Assembly (NCBI RefSeq): GCF_003583925.1 | Contig: NZ_QYCN01000004.1 | Location: 230,752-294,751 of the forward strand | Length of the DNA: 64,000 bases | Source: Hymenobacter rubripertinctus | GTDB taxonomy: Bacteria > Bacteroidota > Bacteroidia > Cytophagales > Hymenobacteraceae | Direction: 5' to 3' | Part shown: positions 1-9,200 of the stretch, in pieces | How positions within the stretch are numbered: position 1 is the stretch's first letter | Layout: every line of letters begins with the position of its first letter | Translations under genes and position numbers: made by a program | The notes under the pieces: model-generated | Database searches by the model: none | Told to the model about the DNA's origin: nothing | The model's input: only the letters and a program-made list of their open reading frames with translations

Positions 1-56
1 CGGGGCGGGAGCGGAGGGCATTTGCCGGCGGCGTAGGGCGGGGCGGGGCAGACTGT

Positions 57-64
57 TACCTTTG
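57..64 (+). promoter_or_regulatory. Bacteroidota -7 box (TACCTTTG) upstream of the rlmI-like gene
   Basis: TACCTTTG matches the Bacteroidota housekeeping -7 consensus TAnnTTTG and lies 26 bases before the ATG at 91. I do not see a TTTG at the expected -33 distance; the nearest one, at 21-24, is too far upstream. Assignment rests on the -7 box alone. Confidence 0.5.
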
Positions 65-90
65 CAGTCCATTTTGCTACCCCCGCTGCC

Positions 91-1281
91 ATGTCTGCTG
101 CCATCGTTACGCTCAAACCCGGAAAAGACCAATCCTTGCGCCGCCGCCACCCCTGGGTGTTCTCAGGGGCCATTGCCCGCTTGCAGGGCGAGGTAACGGA
201 GGGTGAAGTAGTAACGGTGCAGGCCCCCAACGGGGAGGTGCTGGGCGTGGGCCACTACGCCCCCGGCTCCATTGCGGTGCGTATGCTCGATTTCGGCCCC
301 GACTCCCAATTGCCCGACGCGACTTTCTGGGAAGGTCGTCTGCGCAACGCCTACCAGCTACGCCAGGGCCTGGGCCTCACCGGCACCGGCAACACCAACG
401 TCTACCGCCTCACCCACGCCGAGGGCGACGGCGTGCCCGGCCTCATCATCGACGTGTACGGCGATACGGCCGTGGTGCAGACTCACAGCGCGGGTATGTA
501 CAAGGCCCGCCCGCTTATTGCCGCCGCTTTGCAGGCCGTGATTCCGGGCCTGCGCGCCATCTACGACAAGAGCGCCGAAACCGTGCCCGCCAAGGCCGCG
601 CCGGGCGCTCAGAACGGCTATCTGTTCGGGGAAAGCAGCGGGCAGGAGCACGTGGTGCACGAGAACGGCCACCCTTTTGCCGTGGATTGGGAAACGGGCC
701 AGAAGACCGGCTTTTTCATTGATCAGCGCGACAACCGCAGCCTGCTGGCCCGCTACGCACCCGGCCGCCGGGTGCTCAACACGTTCTGCTACACCGGCGG
801 CTTCAGTTCCTACGCCCTCCAGGCCGGGGCAGCGCTGGTACACTCCGTGGATAGCTCCAAGCGCGCCATTGAGCTGACCGAGCGCAACGCGGTGCTAACG
901 GGCCTCGAAAGCAAGCACGCCGCCTACGCCGAGGACGTGTTCAGCTTCATGAAGAACAGCCAGGAGCAGTACGACCTGATCGTGCTCGACCCGCCGGCCT
1001 TCGCCAAGCACCTCTCGGCCCGCCACAACGCCCTGATGGGTTACAAGCGGCTGAACGCGGCCGGCATCCGCCAGATTGCGCCCGGGGGCCTGCTGTTCAC
1101 CTTCAGCTGCTCCCAGGTAGTATCGGCCGAGCTGTTTGAGGGCGCCGTGCTGGCCGCCGCCATCGAGGCCGGCCGCCCCGCCCGCATCCTGCACCGCCTC
1201 ACCCAGCCCGCCGACCACCCCGTGAGCCTCTTTCATCCCGAAGGGGCCTACCTGAAAGGGCTGGTGCTGGCCGTGGAGTAA
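91..1281 (+). CDS. rlmI: Class I SAM-dependent rRNA methyltransferase, RlmI-like
   Basis: This 396-residue protein is likely a 23S rRNA (cytosine-5) methyltransferase of the RlmI/YccW family, acting in the cytoplasm with S-adenosylmethionine. An N-terminal PUA-like RNA-binding domain (about residues 3-75, with RRRHPWVFSGAI) is followed by an EEHEA-like linker region and a Rossmann methyltransferase fold. The signature FFIDQRDNR lies near residues 209-217, the SAM-binding stretch VLNTFCYTGGFS near 230-241, and the motif LDPPAFAK near 300. A cysteine in FTFSCSQ lies close to the catalytic position used by this family. Length is normal for RlmI. The family assignment is secure; the exact rRNA target base is inferred from the family. 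The gene is apparently monocistronic, with a hairpin at 1401-1435 downstream. Confidence 0.88.
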   Translation: MSAAIVTLKPGKDQSLRRRHPWVFSGAIARLQGEVTEGEVVTVQAPNGEVLGVGHYAPGSIAVRMLDFGPDSQLPDATFWEGRLRNAYQLRQGLGLTGTGNTNVYRLTHAEGDGVPGLIIDVYGDTAVVQTHSAGMYKARPLIAAALQAVIPGLRAIYDKSAETVPAKAAPGAQNGYLFGESSGQEHVVHENGHPFAVDWETGQKTGFFIDQRDNRSLLARYAPGRRVLNTFCYTGGFSSYALQAGAALVHSVDSSKRAIELTERNAVLTGLESKHAAYAEDVFSFMKNSQEQYDLIVLDPPAFAKHLSARHNALMGYKRLNAAGIRQIAPGGLLFTFSCSQVVSAELFEGAVLAAAIEAGRPARILHRLTQPADHPVSLFHPEGAYLKGLVLAVE

Positions 1282-1400
1282 GTCCCCCCAACTTCCGGGC
1301 AGATGTAGTTGTTTCGGGAGCCCCGGCAGCTTTGCTACCAGCGCCTGCGGGCGGCCCCAAACACCTTGCGGGCGGACGAGTACAAGTCTCGAAAAACCAA

Positions 1401-1435
1401 AAGCCGGTCTGCACCCCTAACAGGCAGACCGGCTT
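1401..1435. terminator. Bidirectional hairpin terminator between rlmI and GH16
   Basis: AAGCCGGTCTGC and GCAGACCGGCTT form a perfect 12-bp stem around an 11-base loop. It lies between two convergent genes and has an A-rich left flank, so it best serves transcripts coming from the minus strand and probably both. Confidence 0.7.
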
Positions 1436-1540
1436 CGGTAAAACCCTGCCACGGTACAATGGCGGGGGTAAAGAGCGGGTAGCGAAACGCGCCCCCGGTG
1501 GTTGCAGCCACCTGGGAGGGAAGCGGTTTTCGGCACCGGC

Positions 1541-2491
1541 TTACTCTTTCTTCAGGGCGTAGAAGCGGACGTAGTCAACTTCCAGACGTTGGGGGAAGGC
1601 CGCTTCGTCAATGCCCTTCAGGCCGCCCCACTCGCCGCCCACGGCCACGTTCAGCAGCAGGTGGAAGGGCTTGTTCCAGGGCCAGGCCTCCCAGCCGGTG
1701 CCTTCGTTGCGGGTGGCGAAGTAGAGCTGCCCATCGACCTCGGCGGTAATGGTTTCCGGGGTCCATTCCACGGCGTAGGTGTGGAAGGCGGTGGTGGCAT
1801 CGGGCAGGAGCGTAGTGCCGGTTTTCTGGTTGTTGAGCCGGAAAAAGTACGTTTTGCAGTGGGTGGTGGCATGTACCACGTTGGCGTCGTAGCCCACGTG
1901 CTCCATGATGTCGATTTCCCCGTTGTCGGGCCAGCTTTTGTTGCCGTAGGTGTTCTCGTCGGGCAGCATCCAGATGGCGGGCCAGGTACCCCGGCCAGCC
2001 GGCAGCCGGGCGCGTACCTCGAAGCGGCCGTAGGTCTGGCTGCCGCCCGGTCCCCGCGAAACCAGGCGGGCCGAGGTGTAGGCGTTGCCGGGCATCAGGG
2101 CCTCGCGGCGGGCTTCCACCAGGAGGTAGCCGCCTTCGACGCGGGCATTTTCCGGGCGGTGGTTAGTGTAGTACTGCTGCTCCTTGTTGCCCCACCCGTC
2201 GCCGCCCACCTCGTAGCGCCACTTAGTGGAATCGGGCCGGCCGGTGTAGTTGAATTCGTCGCTCCAGGTGAGCTTGCGGAAGGAGTAGCGCGGCTTGGGG
2301 GCCGGCGCTTCCGCTGTAATTCCGGTTCCGGGCGTGGCAGCGCTCAGCATCCCACTGCCAAGCACCGCCGCCGCCCGGGCCAGCAGGCCGAAGCCCCGAA
2401 AATTCCGGCGGCCGTTGGTTTGTTTCCCACCCCCTGGGGCCGGCCGGAATGCTGGCAAATAACGCTTACTTGTACTGGTAGAACCGAACAT
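1541..2491 (-). CDS. Glycoside hydrolase family 16 (beta-glucanase), possible Tat substrate
   Basis: This GH16 endo-beta-glucanase, probably acting on beta-1,3- or mixed-linked glucan, is about 316 residues long from the ATG at 2491. The family active-site motif E-x-D-x-x-E is intact (GEIDIMEHV), and the fold landmarks WSDEFNYTG, WPAIWMLPD and the C-terminal VDYVRFY are present. The start is uncertain. The ATG at 2491 overlaps the upstream GH16 stop by 26 bases and gives an N-terminus with GRRNFRGFGLLARAAAVLG, an RRxF plus hydrophobic arrangement resembling a twin-arginine signal. Starting at the internal Met (2350) would remove that signal. It is the last gene of the SusCD operon and a likely paralogue of the neighbouring lipoprotein GH16. 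Confidence 0.88.
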   Translation of the reverse strand: MFGSTSTSKRYLPAFRPAPGGGKQTNGRRNFRGFGLLARAAAVLGSGMLSAATPGTGITAEAPAPKPRYSFRKLTWSDEFNYTGRPDSTKWRYEVGGDGWGNKEQQYYTNHRPENARVEGGYLLVEARREALMPGNAYTSARLVSRGPGGSQTYGRFEVRARLPAGRGTWPAIWMLPDENTYGNKSWPDNGEIDIMEHVGYDANVVHATTHCKTYFFRLNNQKTGTTLLPDATTAFHTYAVEWTPETITAEVDGQLYFATRNEGTGWEAWPWNKPFHLLLNVAVGGEWGGLKGIDEAAFPQRLEVDYVRFYALKKE

Positions 2492-3323
2492 AATCAACCT
2501 GCATCTGCTGGGGCAACACCGTGGACGCATCCGGGTCGCCATCAAAGTCGCCCCCGACGGCCACGTTCAGAAGCATAAAGAACGGGTTATTGAAGGGAAA
2601 CGGACTGGCTTCGCTGCCGGTGAAGGTATAGTAGAGGTTGCCATCGAGGAAGAAACGCAACAGATCCTTGCTGCGCACCACCGAGTAGGTGTGGAAATCG
2701 TCGGAGAGTGGCGTGGCAACAGTTTTGGTAGTGCCTTTTGAGCGGCGGTCAGCGTAGCTGTTGCCGAAGTGCATAGTAGAAATCAACTCGGTGGGCCGGC
2801 TGCCGCGCAACTCCATAATATCAATTTCGCCGCACTTGGGCCAGTTATTCTGGTCAATATCGGAGCCCATCATCCAGATAGCGGGCCATACGCCTTTGCC
2901 CTTGGGCACTTTAGCCCGCACATCGATACGCCCATACTGGAAGCTTCTCTTGCCCTTGGTAATGAGGCGGCCGGAGGTATAGGCGTTGTTGCCCGACTGC
3001 TGGCGGCGGGCCTGAATCACGAGGTTGCCCCCAGTCAGGTACACATTGTCGGTGGAGTTGGTGTAGGCCTGCAACTCGTTGTTGCCCCAGCCGCCGCCGC
3101 CCAGCTCGTAAGTCCAGGTGGCTTGGTCGAGAGCGCCGCCATTAAACTCGTCGGCCCAGATCGGCTCCGTGTACTGGGAATAGTCGCGCGGTTCCTCGTT
3201 TACGGCTGCCGTAGGGGGGGGCGTAGGCGTGGGGGCCGGCACGTTCTTGGTTTTGGTTTCGGTGCAGCTTAGCAGGCCCAGCGTGCAGGCCAGGCCCAGC
3301 GAGTAGCGGCGGATAATCGTCAT
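2466..3323 (-). CDS. Glycoside hydrolase family 16 lipoprotein (beta-glucanase)
   Basis: This 285-residue GH16 enzyme is predicted to sit on the membrane as a lipoprotein. The start at 3323 (MTIIRRYSL) places a short signal peptide ending in the lipobox LLSC before a Thr/Pro/Lys linker; an upstream in-frame ATG at 3350 is less likely. The catalytic motif GEIDIMELRG has all three acidic residues, and WADEFNGG, WPAIWMMG and VDYVRFYQYK frame the domain. It probably cuts beta-1,3-glucan chains at the cell surface for import by the SusC/D pair encoded upstream in the same operon. It overlaps the next GH16 by about 26 bases, which suggests translational coupling. Confidence 0.9.
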   Translation of the reverse strand: MTIIRRYSLGLACTLGLLSCTETKTKNVPAPTPTPPPTAAVNEEPRDYSQYTEPIWADEFNGGALDQATWTYELGGGGWGNNELQAYTNSTDNVYLTGGNLVIQARRQQSGNNAYTSGRLITKGKRSFQYGRIDVRAKVPKGKGVWPAIWMMGSDIDQNNWPKCGEIDIMELRGSRPTELISTMHFGNSYADRRSKGTTKTVATPLSDDFHTYSVVRSKDLLRFFLDGNLYYTFTGSEASPFPFNNPFFMLLNVAVGGDFDGDPDASTVLPQQMQVDYVRFYQYK

Positions 3324-3456
3324 TGGGAAAGCGTAATTCACGTAATTCATACGAGTGAGTTAAGGGGAAAAAAATCGGAAGGTGAGACAGTACCGATTAC
3401 CCCAATACACCGGGCCGGAGCAGATGCCCCAGCCCGGTGCGGTGAGCTGGCGGCCG

Positions 3457-4719
3457 TTACTTAACAACCAGCTTTATAGTGAAAACCGTTCCTCCGTTCT
3501 GGCCGCTGCCGGCCCGCAGGGTCATTTTCTTGTCGTCGATGGTCAGGATGCGGTACACCTGTTCGGTGGGCGAGGCGTCGGTGGCGGCGATGAACGCGCC
3601 GGGCCGCGTGAGCCGGAACTGGGCCAGCCCCGCGCCCGAAGCCGGCCCGAACACGAACGGTGTGGTACCGGTGAGGCCGGGCTGACAGCTATAATTCTTT
3701 TTATCAGCGAAGAATGTTTCGCCTTTGGCGTCGTAACTCATCACGTTGGCCGTCGAGAACGTGTACTCGTCGTCCGACTGGCAGGCGGGCAGCTCGCCGG
3801 CCTTCACGCCGCCGAAGTACTCCGTCGGGTTGAGTTCGGTGCCCACCACGATGGGGGCGTCCACGGTGTTATCGAGCTTCCAGGTGCGCGACGAATTGCC
3901 GGTGAGCAGCTGCTTGAAGGGGGCCGTGGCATCGTAGGGGGCCAGCGTCAGCACGGTGCGGGTGCCGTCGGGGTTGGTGCCGCGCAGCCGCAGCCGGGTA
4001 TCGGTGGCCTCCAGCACATCGTAGGTTTTGTTGGCCACCGAGTCGGCCGTGCCGATGAAGTTGCCCTTGCCCCTGAGCACAATTTGCGGGTTGCCGCTGG
4101 GGTTGGGCCGGAACACGAAGTTGCCCCCATTGGCGATGGAGTTCACGCAGGCCCCGTTCTTAAACGACTGGCCGCCGCTGGTGTAGCCCAGCGTGTAGTT
4201 GCTGCTGAAGGCGAACTGGTCGTCGAGCTGGCAGGGGTCGAGGGTGGTGGAGCTGGACAGGACCGTGCCGCTGGCCGACTCGCGCACAATAGAGCCCGGG
4301 GCGTTCAGAAACGACCAGACCCGGGTGCCACTGCCGGCGCAGTCCACAATTTTGCTGAACACGGCATTGGAGCAGCCATCGGGCACGGTTACGGTTTGCT
4401 TGGCCGAAATGCCGGTGCCGCCCCGCCCGGCCGTGAGCAGCTCTACCTGGTAGGAGCCGCCCCGGGTGTAGGTGTGCTGCACCGGACTGCCGGTGCCCAG
4501 GCTGTTGTCGCCGAAGTTCCACTCGTACACGAACCCGTCCTGGCTGGTGCTGGTGAAGGTAACCACCGTCGGGAATTCGGTGGTATTGACCTGGAAGGTG
4601 AAGGTAGAGGTTGGAATGGGGCCTTCCAGCTGGCTCTCGTCGCCGTCTTTCTTGCAGGAGGTCAGCAGGAGCGGGCCGGCCAACAGGCCCAGCAGGGCCA
4701 TACGTGCTATAGTTTTCAT
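3457..4719 (-). CDS. PKD-domain surface lipoprotein, probable glycan-binding protein of the SusCD operon
   Basis: This 420-residue lipoprotein (lipobox LTSC at residues 19-22) has a PKD/Ig-like domain at about 40-115, marked by YEWNFGDNS and the closing HTYTRGGSYQVEL. Two related beta-rich repeats follow, each opening with a Trp motif (TRVWSFLNAP; SRTWKLDNT) and carrying a Cys followed by DDQF or DDEY. It sits directly after SusD, where Bacteroidota loci usually encode surface glycan-binding proteins. That role is inferred from position and domains; there is no catalytic motif. Its ATG lies 11 bases after a C11 run (minus strand) that disturbs the end of susD. Confidence 0.8.
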   Translation of the reverse strand: MKTIARMALLGLLAGPLLLTSCKKDGDESQLEGPIPTSTFTFQVNTTEFPTVVTFTSTSQDGFVYEWNFGDNSLGTGSPVQHTYTRGGSYQVELLTAGRGGTGISAKQTVTVPDGCSNAVFSKIVDCAGSGTRVWSFLNAPGSIVRESASGTVLSSSTTLDPCQLDDQFAFSSNYTLGYTSGGQSFKNGACVNSIANGGNFVFRPNPSGNPQIVLRGKGNFIGTADSVANKTYDVLEATDTRLRLRGTNPDGTRTVLTLAPYDATAPFKQLLTGNSSRTWKLDNTVDAPIVVGTELNPTEYFGGVKAGELPACQSDDEYTFSTANVMSYDAKGETFFADKKNYSCQPGLTGTTPFVFGPASGAGLAQFRLTRPGAFIAATDASPTEQVYRILTIDDKKMTLRAGSGQNGGTVFTIKLVVK

Positions 4720-6238
4720 GGGAATTTTTAGGGGGGGGGGGTGGATGCGGTAACCCGGGCGGCCGGGGCTGCACCAGGCCCGAATTCACATCGATTTCAG
4801 ACTGCGGAATCGGCAGCACGATGTTGAACGGCTTCACGCCCTTGCGGATATAGTGCGGGCTGGTGAGCAGCTCGCCCGTGCGCTTGGAGTCGAACCACCG
4901 GTCGTTTTCGAAGGCCAGCTCGTACTTCCGCTCCCGCCACACGGCCCGCTTGAAGTCGTCGGGGCTCATGGCTTTCAGGTCGTGGACGCCGGGCGTGTTG
5001 ATGTCGGTTCCGAAGGCGCGGCGGCGCACTTTGTTGATGGCCTCCAGGCCCGAGGGAGTGGGGCCTTCGGCTTCGGCCTGCATCAGGTACACTTCCGCCA
5101 GGCGCATCACCGGAATGTTGAGCTCCGAATCCCAGACGTTGGTATTGACCTTGCCGATAAACCACTTTTTGCAGCCGTAGCCGTTGGGCGAACCGGGCAG
5201 CGAAGCGGGTTGGGTGCGGCCGTCGGGGTATTTGTCGCCGGGCTTCCAGATGGTCACGTCGCGGCGCAGGTCGCCGGCTTCGTAGCCGGCCACAAAGTCG
5301 TCCTCGGGAATATTGAAGCCATAGCCCCCCTGGGGCGTGATGCCCTGGCCGCGCGGCCCGAAGAACTCGTTGCCCACGAAGCCCAACCCGTTAAAGGTGT
5401 ACTCGTTGCGGCCCGCGATGTAGCCAACCTCAAACAGCGCTTCCTTGCCGTACTCGTTGGCTACCTTGAAGTTGTCGCCGTAGTTGGCCCACAGGCTTTT
5501 GCCGCTGCCGGCAATAACCTCCTTGGCGCGCTGGGCGGCCCCGCTCATGTTGCCCTGGGTGAGGTACACTTTGGCCAGCAGGCCCGTAGCGGCCCACTTG
5601 GTGGCCCGGCCCAGGTCGTCGCCGCTGTAGGAGGGCGGCAGGTTGCCGATGGCCTCCGTCAGGTCCTTCACAATCTGGGCGTACACGTCGGCGGCGGGGC
5701 TGCGCTTCACGTTCACTTCGGCCAGGGTGGTGGGGGGCACGGTGAGCAGGGGCACGTCGCCGAAGGCCCGTACCAGGTCGAAGTAGTACTTGGCCCGCAG
5801 GAACTGGGCTTCCCCGATGCTGCGCTTCTGAATGGCGGGGTCGATGCTCATGGCCGGCACCTTCTGGAGCACAATGTTGGCCCGCCCGATGCCCACGTAG
5901 CAGCCGCCCCACAGGTTGGAAGTGAGCGGGTTGGTAGCCGGGATGTTGAAGAAATCGAGCTGCTGCTGCTCGATGCCGTCGCCGCCGCCGCCGCCGCCGG
6001 TGGTCGAGATATCGGAACCGATGTCGCCGATACCCCACAAGGAGTAGTTGTACTGGCCCTGCTTGCCCAGCTCGCTGTAGATGGCGGTGGTAGCCTGAAT
6101 GGCGTCGGTGGCGGTTTTGTAGAAGTTCGCGTCGGTTACCTGGTCGGTAGGAGCCTCCGACAGGAAGTCGCGGCCACAACCCGTGAGCAGGCCCAGGGTC
6201 AGGAGCGTGGCGGTGGTATATTTTGTGATGGGATTCAT
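4160..6238 (-). CDS. susD: SusD/RagB family nutrient-binding lipoprotein, 3' end extended by a C-tract frame problem
   Basis: The authentic SusD part spans 6238 to about 4770. It has lipobox LTGC, the N-terminal FLSEAPTDQVTD, TPR-like helices (EAQFLRAKYYFDLVRAFGDVP) and the C-terminal family signature RERKYELAFENDRWFDSKRTGE ... LPIPQSEIDVNSGLVQ. SusD normally ends a few residues after that motif. Here the frame continues through an 11-C run (plus-strand G at 4731-4741) and about 190 codons of nonsense in a different frame over the PKD gene, giving 692 residues in total. With 12 C the protein would stop at once at TAA. The protein captures oligosaccharide for SusC at the outer membrane. The function is secure; the C-terminus as written is not. 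Confidence 0.85.
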   Translation of the reverse strand: MNPITKYTTATLLTLGLLTGCGRDFLSEAPTDQVTDANFYKTATDAIQATTAIYSELGKQGQYNYSLWGIGDIGSDISTTGGGGGGDGIEQQQLDFFNIPATNPLTSNLWGGCYVGIGRANIVLQKVPAMSIDPAIQKRSIGEAQFLRAKYYFDLVRAFGDVPLLTVPPTTLAEVNVKRSPAADVYAQIVKDLTEAIGNLPPSYSGDDLGRATKWAATGLLAKVYLTQGNMSGAAQRAKEVIAGSGKSLWANYGDNFKVANEYGKEALFEVGYIAGRNEYTFNGLGFVGNEFFGPRGQGITPQGGYGFNIPEDDFVAGYEAGDLRRDVTIWKPGDKYPDGRTQPASLPGSPNGYGCKKWFIGKVNTNVWDSELNIPVMRLAEVYLMQAEAEGPTPSGLEAINKVRRRAFGTDINTPGVHDLKAMSPDDFKRAVWRERKYELAFENDRWFDSKRTGELLTSPHYIRKGVKPFNIVLPIPQSEIDVNSGLVQPRPPGLPHPPPPPKNSHENYSTYGPAGPVGRPAPADLLQERRRREPAGRPHSNLYLHLPGQYHRIPDGGYLHQHQPGRVRVRVELRRQQPGHRQSGAAHLHPGRLLPGRAAHGRAGRHRHFGQANRNRARWLLQCRVQQNCGLRRQWHPGLVVSERPGLYCARVGQRHGPVQLHHPRPLPARRPVRLQQQLHAGLHQRRPVV
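4731..4741. repeat. Mononucleotide run G11 (C11 on the coding strand) at the susD/PKD junction
   Basis: Eleven consecutive G on the plus strand sit at the very end of susD, 11 bases before the PKD lipoprotein ATG. Length 12 puts a stop codon immediately after the run; 11 reads into an unrelated frame; 10 would fuse susD in frame to the PKD gene. It is either a slippage-prone contingency tract or a sequencing-length error. Confidence 0.85.
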
Positions 6239-6281
6239 CCGAAAAGCTGGTTAAGGGAAGGGGTAGGACAGAGCGTCGGGC

Positions 6282-9200
6282 CTAGAAGCCGATGTTGACG
6301 CCGGCCAGGAACACGCGCGGCTGCGGGTACACGCCCAGATCGACGCCGCTGGCCCCCACCTCCGGGTCGAAACCCGAGTACTTGGTGAAGGTGGCCAGGT
6401 TCTGGGCCGTTACGTAGAGGCGCAGCTGCTTGGCGGCCACCCGGTCGCGGACCATCTGGGGCAGGTTGTAGCCCAGAGTGAGCGTTTTGATGCGCAGGTA
6501 AGAGCCGTCTTCGAGGAAGTAGCTGCTCACGCGCAGGTTCTGGTTGGGGTCGTTGGCCACGGCGCGGGGCACCTCGTTGCTGGTGCCCGGGCCGGTCCAG
6601 CGGTCCAGCACCCGGGCGCTGCCGCTGCTGTTGCCATACAGCGGGCTTTCCAGGATGAAGCGGTTCTGGTTGTAGATCTGGTTGCCCTGGGAGCCTTGCA
6701 GAAACACGTTCAGGTCGAAGCCCATCCAGGTGAATGTGTTGTTCAGGCCGTAGGTGAAATCGGGGTTCGGATTGCCGATAAAGGTGCGGTCCGAGGCATT
6801 GATGATGCCGTCGCCGTTGAGGTCCTTGAAGCGGATGTCGCCGGGGGCCGTGTTCTTGGTGGGGTCGTTGCCCCGGTTCTGGGAAGCGTGGGCATTCACC
6901 TCCTCCTGGGTCTGGAAGATGCCGTCGGCCACGTAGCCGTAGAACGAGCCGAAGGGCTGGCCCTTGTCGTAGCGCACAATCACGCCGCTCAGCGCGCTCA
7001 GCCCGTTATAGGGCTGGCCCACCCCGAGGGCATCAAGCTGGGTTTTGTAGGCCGACATGTTCAGGGTCGTCGTCCAGCTCAGGCCCCGGCCCGTGCCCTC
7101 CACGTTGCGCGAAGTCAGCGAGAAGTCGATGCCCCGGTTGTAGGCGGAGGCCGCGTTGCGGTTCACGCTCTCGTAGGTGCCCGACACCAGCGACACCGGC
7201 ACCGGCGCAATCAGGTTGGGAGAGTTCCGGTTGTAGAGGTCGATGGTGGCCTCGAAGCGGTTTTCGAGCAGCCCGATATCGAAGCCCAGGTTGGTTTGGT
7301 TGTTGTTTTCCCAGCGCAGGTCGGGGTTGGCCAGGCGGGTAGGAGCCGCCCCCGTGAGGATGGTGCCGCTGGGGCCGAAGGGATAGTTGATCTGCGAGTT
7401 GATGGCGTAGAGGTAGGCGAAGCGGCCGGCGTTGTTGGGGTTGCCCACTTTGCCGTAGCCCGCGCGCACCTTCAGGTTGCTGATGACGCGGTTGCCCTTC
7501 AAAAAGTCCTCCTCCGAAATGCGCCAGCCGGCCGACACGCCGGGGAAGAAGCCGAACTGGTTGCCGGGCTGGAAGTTGCTGGAGCCATCGTAGCGGGCAA
7601 TGGCCTGAAACAGGTATTTACCGCCAAACTCGTAGTTGAGGCGGGCAAAATAGCTGGCCAGGTGGGCCGCCGGGTTGATGCTACCCGCGTTGGCCAGCCG
7701 GGTATTAATGGGTCCCGAGTTGATAACCTGCAAGTCGTTGCGCAGGTAGCCGCTGCGGTAGGCCTCCACGTTGCTGAAATTGAACTCCTGGGCCGACTGG
7801 CCCAGCAGCACCGTTACCTGGTGCTTGTCGGCAAACAGGTGGTCGTAGGTGGCCGTGTTCTCAATCAGGTAGCTCGGCGCGTACGAGGCCGTGGCAGTGG
7901 CCCCGGCCAGGTTGTAGCGGGTCGAATACGTTTCCTGGCCGCCTCCGGGCAAATCCACCCGCAGCTCCGGCACCGTGGGCCGGAAGGAGTTGAAGTTGTC
8001 GAAGATGAAATCGGCCCCCACGTTGGTGCGGAAGCGCAGGCCCTTGACCGGCTCCAACTCGGCGAACAGGGTCGTCAGGGCCCGGTTGCGGGTGAAACCC
8101 TGGTTGTTGAGCGTCGCCGCCACGATGGGGTTCTCCTCGATGAAGTTGTCCTGCTGGCCCCGGGGCTCGTAGTAGTAGCCATCGGGGCGGTACACGGGCA
8201 GCGTGGCCGGAATGCGCAGCGTCTGCTGCACGGTGCCGTACTCGCCGCTGTTGGAGGTAATCTGCCGGTCGTTGAGGTGGGTGAGCGAGATGCTGTTGCC
8301 GAACTTGAGGATGTTGTTCACCTTCACGTCGCCGTTGGCGCGCAGCGTAAACCGCTCGAAGTTGGAACCCACGATGGTGCCGTCCTGCTGGAAGTAGCTG
8401 CCCGAAATAGCAAAGCGGGCCTTTTCGCTGCCCCCGGTGGCCGAAAGGGCGTAGTTCTGGATGGCGGCCCGGCGGAACACCTCGTCCTGCCAGTCGGTGC
8501 CTTCGCCCAGGGCCTGGGGGTCGCGCAACTTGTCGACCACAATGGGCAGGCCGGCGGCAATGCGGCTTTCGTTGTTGATGACGGCGTATTCCTGGGCATT
8601 GAGCAGCGGCAGCTTGCGCCACACCTGCTGCACGCCCCGGTACACATCCAGGTTGATGGTCGAAACGCCCGCCTTGCCGCGTTTGGTGGTGATGATAACC
8701 ACGCCGTTGGCGGCCCGCACCCCGTAAATAGCGGTGGCCGAAGCGTCCTTCAGAATGTCAATCGATTCAATATCGTTGGGGCTGATGGCGTTCAGCTGAT
8801 TTTCCTGAACGTTGCCGTTGGCATCCTTCGATTCGGGCAGGGGAAAGCCGTCCACGACGTACAGCGGACTGTTGTTGCCCGCCGACGTGATGCCCCGCAC
8901 CCGCACCGACGTGCCGGCCGCACCACCCGGCGCGCCCCCGTTGGAGGTTACCGTGACGCCCGCCGCCCGACCCTGTAGGGCCTGGGTGGCATCGGCCACC
9001 GGCTGGGAGGCAATTTCCTTCGCCGACACCGACGACACGGCCCCCGTTACGCTGCCGCGCTCCTGGGTACCGTAGCCCACGACCACCACCTCGCTCAGGG
9101 CCCGCAGATCCTCGGCCATCGTCACAACGATGCCGGCCGAAGCGCCCGTAATAGCCACCTCCTTGCGCACGAAGCCCACGTAGCTGAAAATCAGCGTGGA

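Noticed and set aside
4160-4730. The 190-codon C-terminal extension of SusD
   Set aside because: It overlaps the PKD lipoprotein in another frame, has shadow-like Arg/Pro/His composition and arises only because of the C11 tract; not a real domain.
6696-8978. A 760-codon plus-strand frame opposite susC
   Set aside because: It is a GC-driven antisense shadow of the SusC gene with repetitive Val/Gly/Ala/His composition and no family resemblance.
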